A stretch of DNA of 64,000 nucleotides, taken from positions 124,001 to 188,000 of the forward strand of contig NZ_FOIJ01000006.1 of the NCBI RefSeq assembly GCF_900111745.1. Reading direction: 5' to 3'. Position 1 is the stretch's first letter; each line of letters begins with the position of its first letter. This document shows, piece by piece, positions 34,295 to 43,167 of this stretch. This stretch comes from Stigmatella erecta (GTDB taxonomy: Bacteria > Myxococcota > Myxococcia > Myxococcales > Myxococcaceae). Both the position numbers and the translations under genes were made by a program. A model generated the notes under the pieces. It did not search any database and had not been told where the DNA came from. It saw nothing but the letters and a program-made list of their open reading frames with translations.

Positions 34295-34696
34295 TCAGAA
34301 GTCGCTGTGATACACGGCGGTGGCCGTCGCATTGAGGAATGAGACGGAGCCGGGGTAGCTGTAAGACTTGACCTGCATCGTGATGCGCTGTCCTGGCGAA
34401 ATAGGCACCAGGCACTCGATGCCCGTGCACTCTGGATGGCCGGTCCAGGTCACCTGGGCGGCTGGCGTGGGCGGGTAGAACCGGAAGACCGCCACCGTGG
34501 GGCTTCTGCCCGCCGCCGTGCAGCGGTCCATGGAGATCTCATCGAGCGCGGGCGTGTCGACGTAGCAGCCCATGTATGAAATCGCGGCGGCTTGCACATC
34601 CTCCAGGACCTGCTCGTCTTGCCATGAGGCGTCTTCGCTCCCGCCACAGCCCACCAGGGAGCCCCACGCAATCAAGACCCAGAACACTCGTTTCAT
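34295..34696 (-). CDS. small secreted lipoprotein
   Basis: 133 residues from the ATG at 34696 with AGAGG upstream. The lipobox is GSLVGC. The mature part contains five or so Cys (YMGCYVDTP, MDRCTAAG, ECTGIEC) and ends with a beta-rich segment (QRITMQVKSYSYPGSVSFL). It has no recognised family. It sits alone between a convergent propeller gene and a downstream oxidoreductase gene on the same strand. Confidence 0.7.
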   Translation of the reverse strand: MKRVFWVLIAWGSLVGCGGSEDASWQDEQVLEDVQAAAISYMGCYVDTPALDEISMDRCTAAGRSPTVAVFRFYPPTPAAQVTWTGHPECTGIECLVPISPGQRITMQVKSYSYPGSVSFLNATATAVYHSDF

Positions 34697-34812
34697 GATG
34701 ACCTCTTGGGAAGAAGAGCGCGCATAGGATGAGATAGCCACCCTCGGCGCCACGGTTGGACCGAAGATTACCATCCATTTAGTTTTGGAACAAAACAGCA
34801 AGCCCGCAGGCG

Positions 34813-35955
34813 CTACCGCAGGTTCTTGTTCGGATTGATGAGATACTTCTTGCCCGTGGCGCGCTTGCTGTAGACGGCGATCCTGTCGAGTTGCAGGGCC
34901 TCGGCCAGCGAAAGCTCTTCTGCGTAATGGCTGGCAAACGTGGTCTTCAGCTCGGCGGCCACCCGGTCTCGCAGCTTCTGTGCGGCTTGAGGGCCAATCT
35001 TCTCCAGGAACGGCATCAACAGCCAGCCGCCCACGCCCCAGGCCATGCCGAAGCTTCCCACCAGCTCCAGCGGGCGTAGATCCAGTCTCCCGTAAATATA
35101 GACCTGCTTGTGGACCGTGGACCCATAAGGGCTGTAGGAGGTGGCGGTGCGGTTGGCTGCGGCTTCCATGCAAGCCAGGATTTGTCCAGCGAGCCGTCCG
35201 CCCCCGGTGGCGTCGAACGCGAGCGTGGCGCCGGTCTCCACCAGCGCCTGGGTCAGCTCCTCGGTGAACGTGGCCGACGTGCTGTCACACACATGGGCCG
35301 CGCCCAGGCCTCGCAGGAGCGCCACCTGCTCCGGGCTCCGGACGATGTTCACCAGCCCGATGCCGTCCTTGAGGCAAATCTTGTTCAGCATCTGCCCGAG
35401 GTTCGAGGCCGCGGCCGTGTGCACCAGCGCCTTGTGGCCCTCCCGGCGCAGGGTCTCGACCATTCCCAGCGCCGTCAGCGGGTTGACGAAGCAAGAAGCG
35501 CCGTCGGCCGGGGACGCGCCTTCCGGCAAGACCAGGCACTGGGCCGCCTGGAGCACCCGGAACTGGGAGTACATGCCTCCGCCCATCGCGGCCACGGTCT
35601 TGCCGAGCAGTTCCCGGGCGTTGGCGCCCGCCTGGATCACCACGCCAGCGCCCTCGTTGCCCACGCGCAAGGACTTGTCCAGCCGTGACGCCAGCACCTT
35701 CAGGTGCTGCTGCGGAATGGAGGCTGTGAGCACGGGGCTTTCTGGCGTTCCTCCGGCCTGGACCGTGGACATGTCGGCCGCGCTCAGCAGCGTGCCCAGG
35801 TCCGAGGGATTGATGGGAGAGGCCTCGACGCGGATGACCACTTCGCCAGGAGCGGGCTCCGGTATCTCGACCCGAGCCAGCGACAACTCCAGCTCGCCTT
35901 GAGTGCTTACCTTCGAGCGAAGCTCGAGCCCATGCCTTGGATTCTCAGTGCTCAT
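34813..35955 (-). CDS. medium-chain dehydrogenase/reductase (quinone-reductase-like)
   Basis: 380 residues from the ATG at 35955. The MDR pattern is clear: VEIPEPAPGEVVIRVEASPINPSD near the start, GNEGAGVV, the cofactor-binding segment ALVHTAAASNLGQML, and TGATLAFDATGGG. The zinc ligands of classical alcohol dehydrogenases are absent, as in quinone oxidoreductase-like members. Substrate unknown. It stands alone on the minus strand; the ATG at 35955 has only a weak ribosome-binding site, so an upstream start cannot be excluded. Confidence 0.85.
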   Translation of the reverse strand: MSTENPRHGLELRSKVSTQGELELSLARVEIPEPAPGEVVIRVEASPINPSDLGTLLSAADMSTVQAGGTPESPVLTASIPQQHLKVLASRLDKSLRVGNEGAGVVIQAGANARELLGKTVAAMGGGMYSQFRVLQAAQCLVLPEGASPADGASCFVNPLTALGMVETLRREGHKALVHTAAASNLGQMLNKICLKDGIGLVNIVRSPEQVALLRGLGAAHVCDSTSATFTEELTQALVETGATLAFDATGGGRLAGQILACMEAAANRTATSYSPYGSTVHKQVYIYGRLDLRPLELVGSFGMAWGVGGWLLMPFLEKIGPQAAQKLRDRVAAELKTTFASHYAEELSLAEALQLDRIAVYSKRATGKKYLINPNKNLR

Positions 35956-36127
35956 ATGAAGTCCAGAGCCTGGCATGAGTGCTTGAGTGGAGGGGGAGCT
36001 GCCATCCTCCCGCGTCGACTGGTGAACCCTGGCCTTTTCCTTCCAGGCACTGGCAGTGGCGCCCCCAGTGCACACGCTTGTCGGCGGTGGAGCCGCGGGG
36101 CTCCTGGGGAAGGGGAAGGGGTAGGAC

Positions 36128-37567
36128 ATGAGACGCGAAAATGGTGCATGGCAGGCGCTGCCGCTGTTGCTGGCCGTGGGCGTGGCCGCCTGTGGCGGGG
36201 GCGTAGGGACTGAACTGGCGCCCAGCACACATGCCGCGCTGGCGCAGGAGGCAAGCCGTCCAGGAACGTGGAACGGGCCGCTGCGGTGGTCCCAGCACCT
36301 GAACGGGCCCGATGACAACGCCGGGCACATCGTCAGCGACCGGGATGGCGGCTTTCTCACCCTGCTGAACTTCGTCGGGAGCATCGATCTCGGCCAAGGC
36401 CCTGTCCTGGCCCCGGGGGGCCCCACCAGCACCGCGTTGGCGCTGGCACGCTACGACGTCCAGGGACACCTGCAGTGGGCGAAGGTCTTCGGGGCCCCGG
36501 ACGCGGGGGGGACTGCCATCGGCATCCACCATGCCGTGGACAGGCAGCGGGACATCATCCTCTTCGTCGAAGCGGATGGCGTGGACTTCGGTGGTGGCGC
36601 GCTGCCCTCCGGGCGGTACCTCGTGAAGCTCAGCGCCCAGGGGCACCTGCGCTGGGTGCGCTCCATTGACACCAGCAGGGGCTATGCCTGGGTGAATCGC
36701 ATCGTGACGGCCCGGGACAACACCATCGGCCTCGCGGGGGAGATCGCGGGCACGGTCGACTTCGGGCGGGGCCCTGTCTCCTCTCACCCGTTGCCGGACG
36801 GGGACCAGACCACCAGCGCCTTCCTCTCGAAGTTCTCGCCCACGGGGGACAACCTGTGGACCTTCGTTGACGTGGAGCACCAGAGCCAGGGCTTTGGTGC
36901 CACCGTGGACAGCGAGGGCAACCTCGTCCTGTGTGGCACGGTCTTCGCGGAGGTTCAGACGGAGCCCTTCGTCCTCATGCTCTCGCCGGAAGGGCAGGTG
37001 CGCTGGAGCCAGCGGCTGGAAGGGGCGCTCGGATTCGCCTTCAGCGTGGCCACCCATGGCAACCGGGTCGTGGCCGTGGGGACGTTCGCCCAGAGCTTCA
37101 CCTTCGCGGGGCGCGCCCATACCGCGGTCCCCAATGGGGGCATCGAGCAGGATGCCTTCGTCGTCGCGTTCACCCGCCAGGGCGAGCAGCGCTGGGCCTG
37201 GAACTTCGGCTTCAGCGTCGAGGACGTGGCCATGGACGAGAAGGACGGCGTGACCATCTCGGGCAGCTACGAGGCGGGCAGTGGCGACCTGGGCGTGCTG
37301 GGCCCCCTGCCCGGCAATCCGGAGACCCTGGCCAACGTCTACGTCGCGAAGTTCGACCGGGTGCACGGCAAGCCGCTCTGGTCCCGCGGCTTCTCGGCGG
37401 GCGGCCCCGACACCGGTTCACCGGGTCTTGAGAGCGCCTCCATCGCGGTGACAAAGGACGGCCACTCCGCCATCCTGGGCCAGTTCACCCAGACGCTCAC
37501 GGCCGGCGCCGAGAAATGGCAGGCCGAGGGACGCTCCGACCTCTTCCTGTTCGGCTTCGATCGCTGA
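36128..37567 (+). CDS. lipoprotein with beta-propeller repeats
   Basis: 479 residues from the ATG at 36128; the lipobox is GVAAC. The rest consists of about nine repeats of ~45 residues with the pattern (V/L)DFG.G...., ..L.KFS..G...W, and ...A....GN..(V/L)(A/V)G (for example VDFGRGPVSSHPLPDG, TAFLSKFSPTGDNLWTF in part, GNLVLCGTVF). This is the SBBP-like propeller type. It is paralogous in style to the protein at 44851-46839. Probably a surface-exposed structural or binding protein. Ends 21 bp before the convergent GNAT gene. Confidence 0.82.
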   Translation: MRRENGAWQALPLLLAVGVAACGGGVGTELAPSTHAALAQEASRPGTWNGPLRWSQHLNGPDDNAGHIVSDRDGGFLTLLNFVGSIDLGQGPVLAPGGPTSTALALARYDVQGHLQWAKVFGAPDAGGTAIGIHHAVDRQRDIILFVEADGVDFGGGALPSGRYLVKLSAQGHLRWVRSIDTSRGYAWVNRIVTARDNTIGLAGEIAGTVDFGRGPVSSHPLPDGDQTTSAFLSKFSPTGDNLWTFVDVEHQSQGFGATVDSEGNLVLCGTVFAEVQTEPFVLMLSPEGQVRWSQRLEGALGFAFSVATHGNRVVAVGTFAQSFTFAGRAHTAVPNGGIEQDAFVVAFTRQGEQRWAWNFGFSVEDVAMDEKDGVTISGSYEAGSGDLGVLGPLPGNPETLANVYVAKFDRVHGKPLWSRGFSAGGPDTGSPGLESASIAVTKDGHSAILGQFTQTLTAGAEKWQAEGRSDLFLFGFDR

Positions 37568-37588
37568 GGAATCCAGGGGGAGAGGCCC

Positions 37589-38122
37589 TCACGAACCGCC
37601 GGCAAAGCCGCGCGCGAAGAGCCTCAGGGTCTCTCCTCCCTCTGAGAGGGTGATCAGCCGCTCGAACGTCAAACCCAGCCTTTCGAGCAGTTTGATGGAG
37701 CTGTGATTGTCGAGCGAGGTGATCGCCACGATGCGCTTCAAGCCGAAAGTGCGGGCCCCATACGCCAGCACGGCGGAGGCCGCTTCATAGCCATACCCCT
37801 GGCTCCAGAAGCCGGGGAAGAAGGCGAAGCCGATGTCCACATCCGGCAACGTGTCGCGTTGAATCAAGCCACAGAGCCCGATGGGAAGGCCGCTGTCCTT
37901 CAACGCCACATGGTACAGGCCGAAGCCGAACCGGCTGTACATGGCGAGCGGCCCCTTGAGGAGGTAGTTCCGCGCATCGTCGAGGTTCCGCACGCCCTTG
38001 TCGCCGATGAAGCGCAGCCACGAGGGCTCGTTCACCAGCTTCAAGATGAACTCCGCATCCTCCATGGAGAGCCTGCGGAGGAGCAGCCGGTCTGTTTCCA
38101 GGACTTTCATTTCGGATTCCAC
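37589..38122 (-). CDS. GNAT acetyltransferase of RimJ/RimL type
   Basis: 177 residues. The GTG at 38122 has GAGAGG upstream; the ATG at 38110 is an alternative. It begins LETDRLLLRRLSMEDAEFIL, typical of RimJ/RimL acetyltransferases. The acetyl-CoA-binding segment is GFWSQGYGYEAASAVLAYG, followed by SIKLLERLGLTFE. It would acetylate a protein N-terminus or a small amine. It is divergent from the nucleotidyltransferase pair at 38202, with 79 bp between starts. Confidence 0.9.
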   Translation of the reverse strand: MESEMKVLETDRLLLRRLSMEDAEFILKLVNEPSWLRFIGDKGVRNLDDARNYLLKGPLAMYSRFGFGLYHVALKDSGLPIGLCGLIQRDTLPDVDIGFAFFPGFWSQGYGYEAASAVLAYGARTFGLKRIVAITSLDNHSSIKLLERLGLTFERLITLSEGGETLRLFARGFAGGS

Positions 38123-38201
38123 GCGGACCTCTCACCGTGGGACTGTCAGGATCGGCCCTCTATCACGTCCCTGCCCTTCCGCCCTCCTCTCAGGAGCCCC
38201 C

Positions 38202-39482
38202 ATGACCCGCGACACCTCACCGACCGCCCGGCCCCGGGGCTATGAGCAGGTCGACCGGCTCTCGGTTCCCCTTCCCCATGGCACCGAGGTGACGACGCGC
38301 GTGGAGCGGCTCGCCGGTGAGCGGCGCATCCCCCAGGGCGTGGTGGGCCGCGTGGCGCGCGCCCGGGACGGCGGCTTCGATGTGCAGATCACCGGCGTGG
38401 GCGAGCTCTGGTACGCCCGGGACGAGCTGGTGCCCCGCAAGCCGGGCCAGCTCCAGTTCGCGCTCCGGCGCGCCGCCACCTGGGACGCCCTGCGCCCCTG
38501 CGTGGTGCTGGAGACTGTCGTGGGCTCCCACGCCTGGGGGCTCGCCAACGAATCCTCCGACCTCGACACGCGCGGCGTCTTTGGCCTGCCCCTGCCCTGG
38601 CACTTCGGGCTCACGGACAAGGCGAAGGATCTCGTCAGCGCCGACGGCAGCCACACCTTCTGGGAGTTCTCCAAGGCGGTGGATCAAGCCCTGCGCGCCG
38701 ACCCCAACACGCTGGAGATGCTCTTCGTCCCCAGCGCGCGCGCCCTGGACGTGCTCGGCGAGTGGCTGCTCGCCGAGCGCGAGGCCTTCGTGTCCAAGGC
38801 CCTCTTTGGCAGCTTCGGGCGCTACGCCATGAGCCAGCTCGACAAGCTCACGCGCAGCCAGCGGCTCGCCGGACACCGCGACTTCGTGCTCGCCTGGTTG
38901 TGCGAGGAGCCCACCCCGTCGCTCGACGAGGTGGCCCGGAGGTTGTCCGCCATCTCTCCGCGTACCGCGCCGACCCCCGAGGACGCGCTGCTCGCGGCCA
39001 AGACGTACCTCAAGCAGCTCTACCGCTCGCTGTCGGACCAGGGCCTCATCGAAGCCAACGACTTCGCCGCCCTCGTCCGCTACGCGCGCGGCGGAGGACA
39101 GCGGCCGCCAACGGCCCGCGAGCTGCGGCCCAAGAATGCCTACAACCTCTTGCGCCTGGTGGTGCTCGCCACCGGTTGGCTGAAGGAGGGCGTCCCCACC
39201 TTCGAGGTGTCCGGCGCCATCAAGGCCCGCTTGCTGGACATCAAGGCCGGGCACGTTCCGCTGGAAGAAGTGCTGCGGGATGCCGAGGCACTCGCCCCGG
39301 AGCTGGAGGAGGCCCACCGCACCAGCCCCCTTCCCGCCCTGCCTGACCACGCGCGCGCGGACCGGCTGCTGCGCCGGGCCGGAGAGGAGCTGGCGCGGCG
39401 GTGGGTGCTGAAGGAGCCCGGGCCGCTCGGACGGGATGCGCCCTCGCCCCCGGTCTTCGAAGACAAGGAAGAGGAATCATGA
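38202..39482 (+). CDS. RlaP/YcgL-like predicted nucleotidyltransferase, first of two
   Basis: 426 residues from the ATG at 38202 (AGGAG upstream). A ~95-residue N-terminal extension precedes the polymerase-beta-type NTase core: VVGSHAWGLANESSDLDTRG supplies the Gly-Ser and the DxD (Asp ~120 and ~122). Later parts include FWEFSKAVDQALRADPNTLEML and a long helical region with RPKNAYNLLRLV. This matches the 'nucleotidyltransferase/DNA polymerase beta superfamily' proteins related to RlaP, which can accompany RNA repair enzymes. No ligase is near. Its stop overlaps the start of a second, shorter NTase. Confidence 0.85.
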   Translation: MTRDTSPTARPRGYEQVDRLSVPLPHGTEVTTRVERLAGERRIPQGVVGRVARARDGGFDVQITGVGELWYARDELVPRKPGQLQFALRRAATWDALRPCVVLETVVGSHAWGLANESSDLDTRGVFGLPLPWHFGLTDKAKDLVSADGSHTFWEFSKAVDQALRADPNTLEMLFVPSARALDVLGEWLLAEREAFVSKALFGSFGRYAMSQLDKLTRSQRLAGHRDFVLAWLCEEPTPSLDEVARRLSAISPRTAPTPEDALLAAKTYLKQLYRSLSDQGLIEANDFAALVRYARGGGQRPPTARELRPKNAYNLLRLVVLATGWLKEGVPTFEVSGAIKARLLDIKAGHVPLEEVLRDAEALAPELEEAHRTSPLPALPDHARADRLLRRAGEELARRWVLKEPGPLGRDAPSPPVFEDKEEES

Positions 39483-40258
39483 CGGACCCGCTGATGACGG
39501 AACACCAGACCCGCGTTGCTCACCGCGTCCTCGACGAGGAGGCCACGCACAGGCAGCACCTCACCGTCTCCCTGACGGGCGCGCACGCGTATGGCTTCCC
39601 CTCGCCTGACAGCGACCTGGACCTCAAGTGCGTCCACATCACGCCCACCTCCCACCTGCTCCGGCTGGAGCAGCGCACTACGCCCGCCGAGCGGCTGGAG
39701 GTCGTGGAGGGGGTCGAGGTGGATTACTCGTCCAACGAGCTGGCCCCCGTGCTCCTCGGGGTGCTCCAGGGCAACGGCAACTTCGTGGAGCGGTTGCTCG
39801 GGGCCCATACCCTGAGGGGCTCGGCCGAGCTGGAGTCCCTGCGGCCCTGCGTGCGGGGGGTGCTGTCGCGGCGCCTCCACCGGCATTACCGCGGCTTCGC
39901 CCAGGGCCAGCTGCGCGAGTGGGAGAAGACGGGCTTTCGCTCCACCAAGAAGCTCCTCTACGTGCTGCGCACCACGCTCACCGGCACCCATGTGCTGCTC
40001 ACGGGCGAGGTGGAGACGGACCTCACCGCCCTGATGGACCGTTACGGCTTCGCCGAGGCGGGGGAGCTGGTCGCCTGGAAGCGGCGGGGAGAGCGCAGCG
40101 AGCTGTCCGAGGCCCTCTCCGAGCGTTGGCGAGGACAGGTGGGGCGCGCCTTCGAGCAGCTCGACGCGGCCCGCGAGCGTTCCGTGCTGCCCGAGGCCCC
40201 CCAGGACACGGACGCCCTGGAGGCATGGCTGCTGGAGCTGCGGCGCTCACACTGGTGA
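39479..40258 (+). CDS. RlaP/YcgL-like predicted nucleotidyltransferase, second of two
   Basis: 259 residues; ATGA overlap with the preceding NTase gene. The catalytic core is LTGAHAYGFPSPDSDLDLKCVH with DxD at about 46-48. Conserved further parts are ELAPVLLGVLQGNGNFVERLLG and a Lys/Arg-rich RSTKKLLYVLRTTLTGTH (both typical of the YcgL-like family). It lacks the long N-terminal extension of its partner. The overlap implies the two are made together, perhaps as a heteromer. The substrate (RNA, tRNA or protein) is not evident. Confidence 0.85.
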   Translation: MTDPLMTEHQTRVAHRVLDEEATHRQHLTVSLTGAHAYGFPSPDSDLDLKCVHITPTSHLLRLEQRTTPAERLEVVEGVEVDYSSNELAPVLLGVLQGNGNFVERLLGAHTLRGSAELESLRPCVRGVLSRRLHRHYRGFAQGQLREWEKTGFRSTKKLLYVLRTTLTGTHVLLTGEVETDLTALMDRYGFAEAGELVAWKRRGERSELSEALSERWRGQVGRAFEQLDAARERSVLPEAPQDTDALEAWLLELRRSHW

Positions 40259-40281
40259 GCACTCCCACCTCCCGGGCTGGC

Positions 40282-41064
40282 TCACATCTGCGCCAGGGCG
40301 TCCTGTGATTCGGGCAGGACCTGCCCTCCATCCACGATGAGCGTCTGCCCGGTGATGTAGCCCGCCTCGCGGCTGGCGAAGAACAGGGCGGCATGGCCAA
40401 TGTCCTCGACCTCGCCCAGCCTGCCCAGCGGCACCGCCGCCGCCATGCCCTTCATGTAGTCCGGGCCCAGCGCCACCATGCCCTCCGTCGCGATGTTGCC
40501 GGGCAGCACGGCGTTGACCGTGATGCCGTATTTCGCCAGCTCCATGCAGGCCGTGCGCATGAAACCCAGCTGCCCCGCCTTGGTGGCGCCGTAGTGGGTC
40601 CAGCCGGGAAAGCCCGTCACCGGGCCGGTGATGGACGAGGTGAGGATGATGCGCCCCTGGCCAGATGTCTTCAGGTACGGGATGCACGCCTTCACCGCGA
40701 GAAAGGTTCCCTTGAGGTTGGTCGCCATCACCTCGTCCCAGGTCTCCGGCGACATGTCCTCCATCTTTACCTGCGGGAAGACCCCCGCATTGGCGCACAG
40801 CACGTCGAGCCCGCCATGACGCTCGGCCGCCGCCTGGGCCATCCTCTCCATGTCCTCCAGCCGGGTCACGTCGGCGCCCAAGCCACTGGCCGTGCCCCCT
40901 TCCGCGACAAGCTCCTGTGCCGCGGCCTCGGCCGCCTTGTGATCCCTCCCGGTCACCAACACCTTGGCGCCGTGCCGCGCGAAGACCCGCGCAATGCCCT
41001 TGCCAATGCCCTTGCTGCCGCCCGTGACAATGACGGACTTCCCCTTGAGCGACTCTGCCAACAT
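40282..41064 (-). CDS. short-chain dehydrogenase/reductase (FabG-like)
   Basis: 260 residues from the ATG at 41064 (GGAGGAGG upstream). The NAD(P) motif is TGGSKGIGKG; NAG is present; the catalytic Ser lies in LTSSITG and the Tyr-Lys pair in HYGATKAG. A C-terminal GQTLIVDGGQ is typical of classical SDRs. Substrate undefined; could be a 3-oxoacyl or secondary alcohol reductase. The stop is close to the convergent NTase gene (23 bp). Confidence 0.92.
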   Translation of the reverse strand: MLAESLKGKSVIVTGGSKGIGKGIARVFARHGAKVLVTGRDHKAAEAAAQELVAEGGTASGLGADVTRLEDMERMAQAAAERHGGLDVLCANAGVFPQVKMEDMSPETWDEVMATNLKGTFLAVKACIPYLKTSGQGRIILTSSITGPVTGFPGWTHYGATKAGQLGFMRTACMELAKYGITVNAVLPGNIATEGMVALGPDYMKGMAAAVPLGRLGEVEDIGHAALFFASREAGYITGQTLIVDGGQVLPESQDALAQM

Positions 41065-41099
41065 GCTGCGCCTCCTCCGGCTTTCGTCTTCCGGGGACG

Positions 41100-42872
41100 T
41101 TACTCAAGAGAGGCGCGCAAGGCCTCCATCCACCGGCGCGCCCGCTCCCCGGGACTGTCGAGGGCGCCCCAGACCACGGCGATGTCCGGCTGGAGCCCTT
41201 GCTGCTCGTTGGTGCCGTCCCGCCGGTAGCGGATGCAATCCGGCATGTTGACCCGCAGCTTCGAATGCGTGAGCACCACGGGCAGCCCACCGTTGGTGTA
41301 CCCGCACCCGCTGCCCAGGGTCCGCTCGCCCAGGAGCCGGGCTCCCGCCCCATCCTTCAACAGCGCGGCGGCCTGCTCCGCCGCCGACGCCGTGCGCCGG
41401 TTGGTCAGCACCACCAACGGCCCGGTGTAGAGCCCCTCCGTGTCACGCCACGCCGCCGTGCCCTGGACGAGCTGGCGCGAGCCGAGCCCCGAGAGCGCAT
41501 CGGGCGGCAGGTCTGACACCAGCCCGCAGGCAGGTGCTCCCTTGCGGGCCACTCCTGGACACGCCCGGGTGGCCCCCTTGTGGGTCCAGACCTTCTCCCG
41601 GGAGCAGGTCCGCCGGGTCTTCCCGCGCAGGTCCAACACCCGCTGGCGGGCCTGGGTGAGGATGCGCCGGTCCTGTGGGGAGAGTCCTGGCCGGGCCAGG
41701 TCGGCATCCAGCTCCACCTTCATGTCCTCGAACTGCTGCGTCCAGTGCGGGTGCCGGATGAAGCCCAGCCCGGAGCACGGCATCCCCTTGGGGCCAAAGA
41801 GGCGCGTGGCGGGCTCCACCCAATCCGTCCCCCCGCCGTTGCCCATCAGGTCCAGCACCACCCCCTCCACCTGGGCCGCTTGGAGCTGACGCACGCGTGC
41901 CGCCAGGTCCGCGAGCAACCGGGGCGCGATCGCCTCCTTCTCGAAGTCCCACCGGCACTCTCCCTCGCACGGCCCCGCCTTGCCCTGGCGCCACGCGTCC
42001 CAGGCTTCGGCACAGGCAGCGGGATACGCCTCCGCGCTGAACAACGGAATGCGCACCACCCCCCACCGCTTTTCCGGGCCGGCGGACAGGAGCCCCGCGG
42101 GAAAGGCATTGGACGGCGTTTCGAGCCGCTCGAAGCCTGGGACCGGCTCCCCTTCGTAGGGAGGGCCCGGCGGCCGGGCCTTGGCCCCCATCGCCGCACA
42201 CGCCGCTTCTCCGGTCAGCTCGAATGACAGCGGCACGGCAGGCCCCTTGGACGTGAACCGGGTCGACAGCGGCACGGACTCGACACGGCAGGACAGGGGC
42301 TGCCCCGCCTCCGAGTGCCCCTCCACCGTCAGTCCCCCTCGCGGCGCGAAGGGGCCCTGCGTCAGGTAGATGAGCGCCATGTTCCGGCGCCATGTGGCCT
42401 CAGGCTCGGGCGCAAGCGGTTCCAATTCCGCGATCCACTCGGCCACGGGCCGCCCGTTGACGCGCCCCACCCGGGCCCCCCGCTCCAGCGCGCAGTCACC
42501 GGGCAGTGGCGCGGCCAGCACCACTCGGCCGCCTTCCTCCTGGAGGCGGACGTCATAGAAGGGCGACGTCTCGAAGAGGACATGCCCCCTCAGCGCCAGT
42601 TGCAGGTGATTGTCCTGGAAGACCGCGATGAACCGCTGAAGCGCGGCGAGGGCTTCCAGGTCCGAGCCCGCACGCGTCAGCGCCTCCAGGGTCTTCTGGT
42701 CGAGCGCAACCAGATCCACCCCCCGCGCCGCCGCGTCATCCAGGTTCGCGTAAGCCACCGCCATCTGCGAGCGGAGCTGGCGGTAATCCTCCAGCCAGGG
42801 CTTTGGGTCGAACGGAGGGGCCGCCCCCATCAGAGCAGTCAGCGCCACCATCCACAGGAAGATTCGAGGCAT
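41100..42872 (-). CDS. S41-family peptidase, secreted
   Basis: 590 residues from the ATG at 42872 (GGAGAAG upstream); signal peptide MPRIFLWMVALTALMGAA. The C-terminal part has the S41 signature: VVLDLMGNGGGTDW, then LTNRRTASAAEQAAALL with the nucleophilic Ser at ~495. The next conserved segment is GERTLGSGCG; a Lys normally found two residues after the Gly in CtpA-type enzymes is absent, which fits the tricorn-like (S41B) group instead. A Cys-rich ~60-residue stretch (CSREKVW..CPGV..CGLV) lies before the catalytic part. Probably a periplasmic or secreted protease. Confidence 0.85.
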   Translation of the reverse strand: MPRIFLWMVALTALMGAAPPFDPKPWLEDYRQLRSQMAVAYANLDDAAARGVDLVALDQKTLEALTRAGSDLEALAALQRFIAVFQDNHLQLALRGHVLFETSPFYDVRLQEEGGRVVLAAPLPGDCALERGARVGRVNGRPVAEWIAELEPLAPEPEATWRRNMALIYLTQGPFAPRGGLTVEGHSEAGQPLSCRVESVPLSTRFTSKGPAVPLSFELTGEAACAAMGAKARPPGPPYEGEPVPGFERLETPSNAFPAGLLSAGPEKRWGVVRIPLFSAEAYPAACAEAWDAWRQGKAGPCEGECRWDFEKEAIAPRLLADLAARVRQLQAAQVEGVVLDLMGNGGGTDWVEPATRLFGPKGMPCSGLGFIRHPHWTQQFEDMKVELDADLARPGLSPQDRRILTQARQRVLDLRGKTRRTCSREKVWTHKGATRACPGVARKGAPACGLVSDLPPDALSGLGSRQLVQGTAAWRDTEGLYTGPLVVLTNRRTASAAEQAAALLKDGAGARLLGERTLGSGCGYTNGGLPVVLTHSKLRVNMPDCIRYRRDGTNEQQGLQPDIAVVWGALDSPGERARRWMEALRASLE

Positions 42873-43167
42873 GGGTCTTCTCCCGGAACGCGAGACGGCC
42901 CGGCGTCCCTGAAGGCACGCTGGGCCGCGAGTCCCCTTGCAGGGGCCATACCCACCCCAGCCCCCGTCCTCCCCTCTTCCAGCAAAGGAGGAGCGCTCCT
43001 CCTCGCGGGGACCCCAGGGACAAATTGTCCCACCGCGCGCGAGGTCTTGACGCACTGGGTGCGCCATTCTCGATTTCCCTGTTTAAATTGTTTTACCCAT
43101 TGACACTCCGATTTCGGCGCTCGCAATGTGCGCCCGTCGCCGAGACCGGCGACAAGGAGCTTTCACC
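42873..43167. other. 295-bp divergent intergenic region
   Basis: Holds the promoters of the S41 peptidase (minus) and the foreign GH18-like gene (plus). The right half is AT-richer (43060-43100). TTGACA at 43100-43105 is seen, but no good -10 at 17 bp. Nothing else identifiable. Confidence 0.4.

Noticed and set aside
40259-40281. GTGAGC/GCTCAC hairpin after the nucleotidyltransferase pair
   Set aside because: A short stem with a long loop and no T run; not distinct from chance in GC-rich sequence.
43100-43128. TTGACA as a -35 element of the GH18-like gene
   Set aside because: The sequence 17 bp downstream (GCAATG) does not match a -10 box. It is kept only as a note on the intergenic region.
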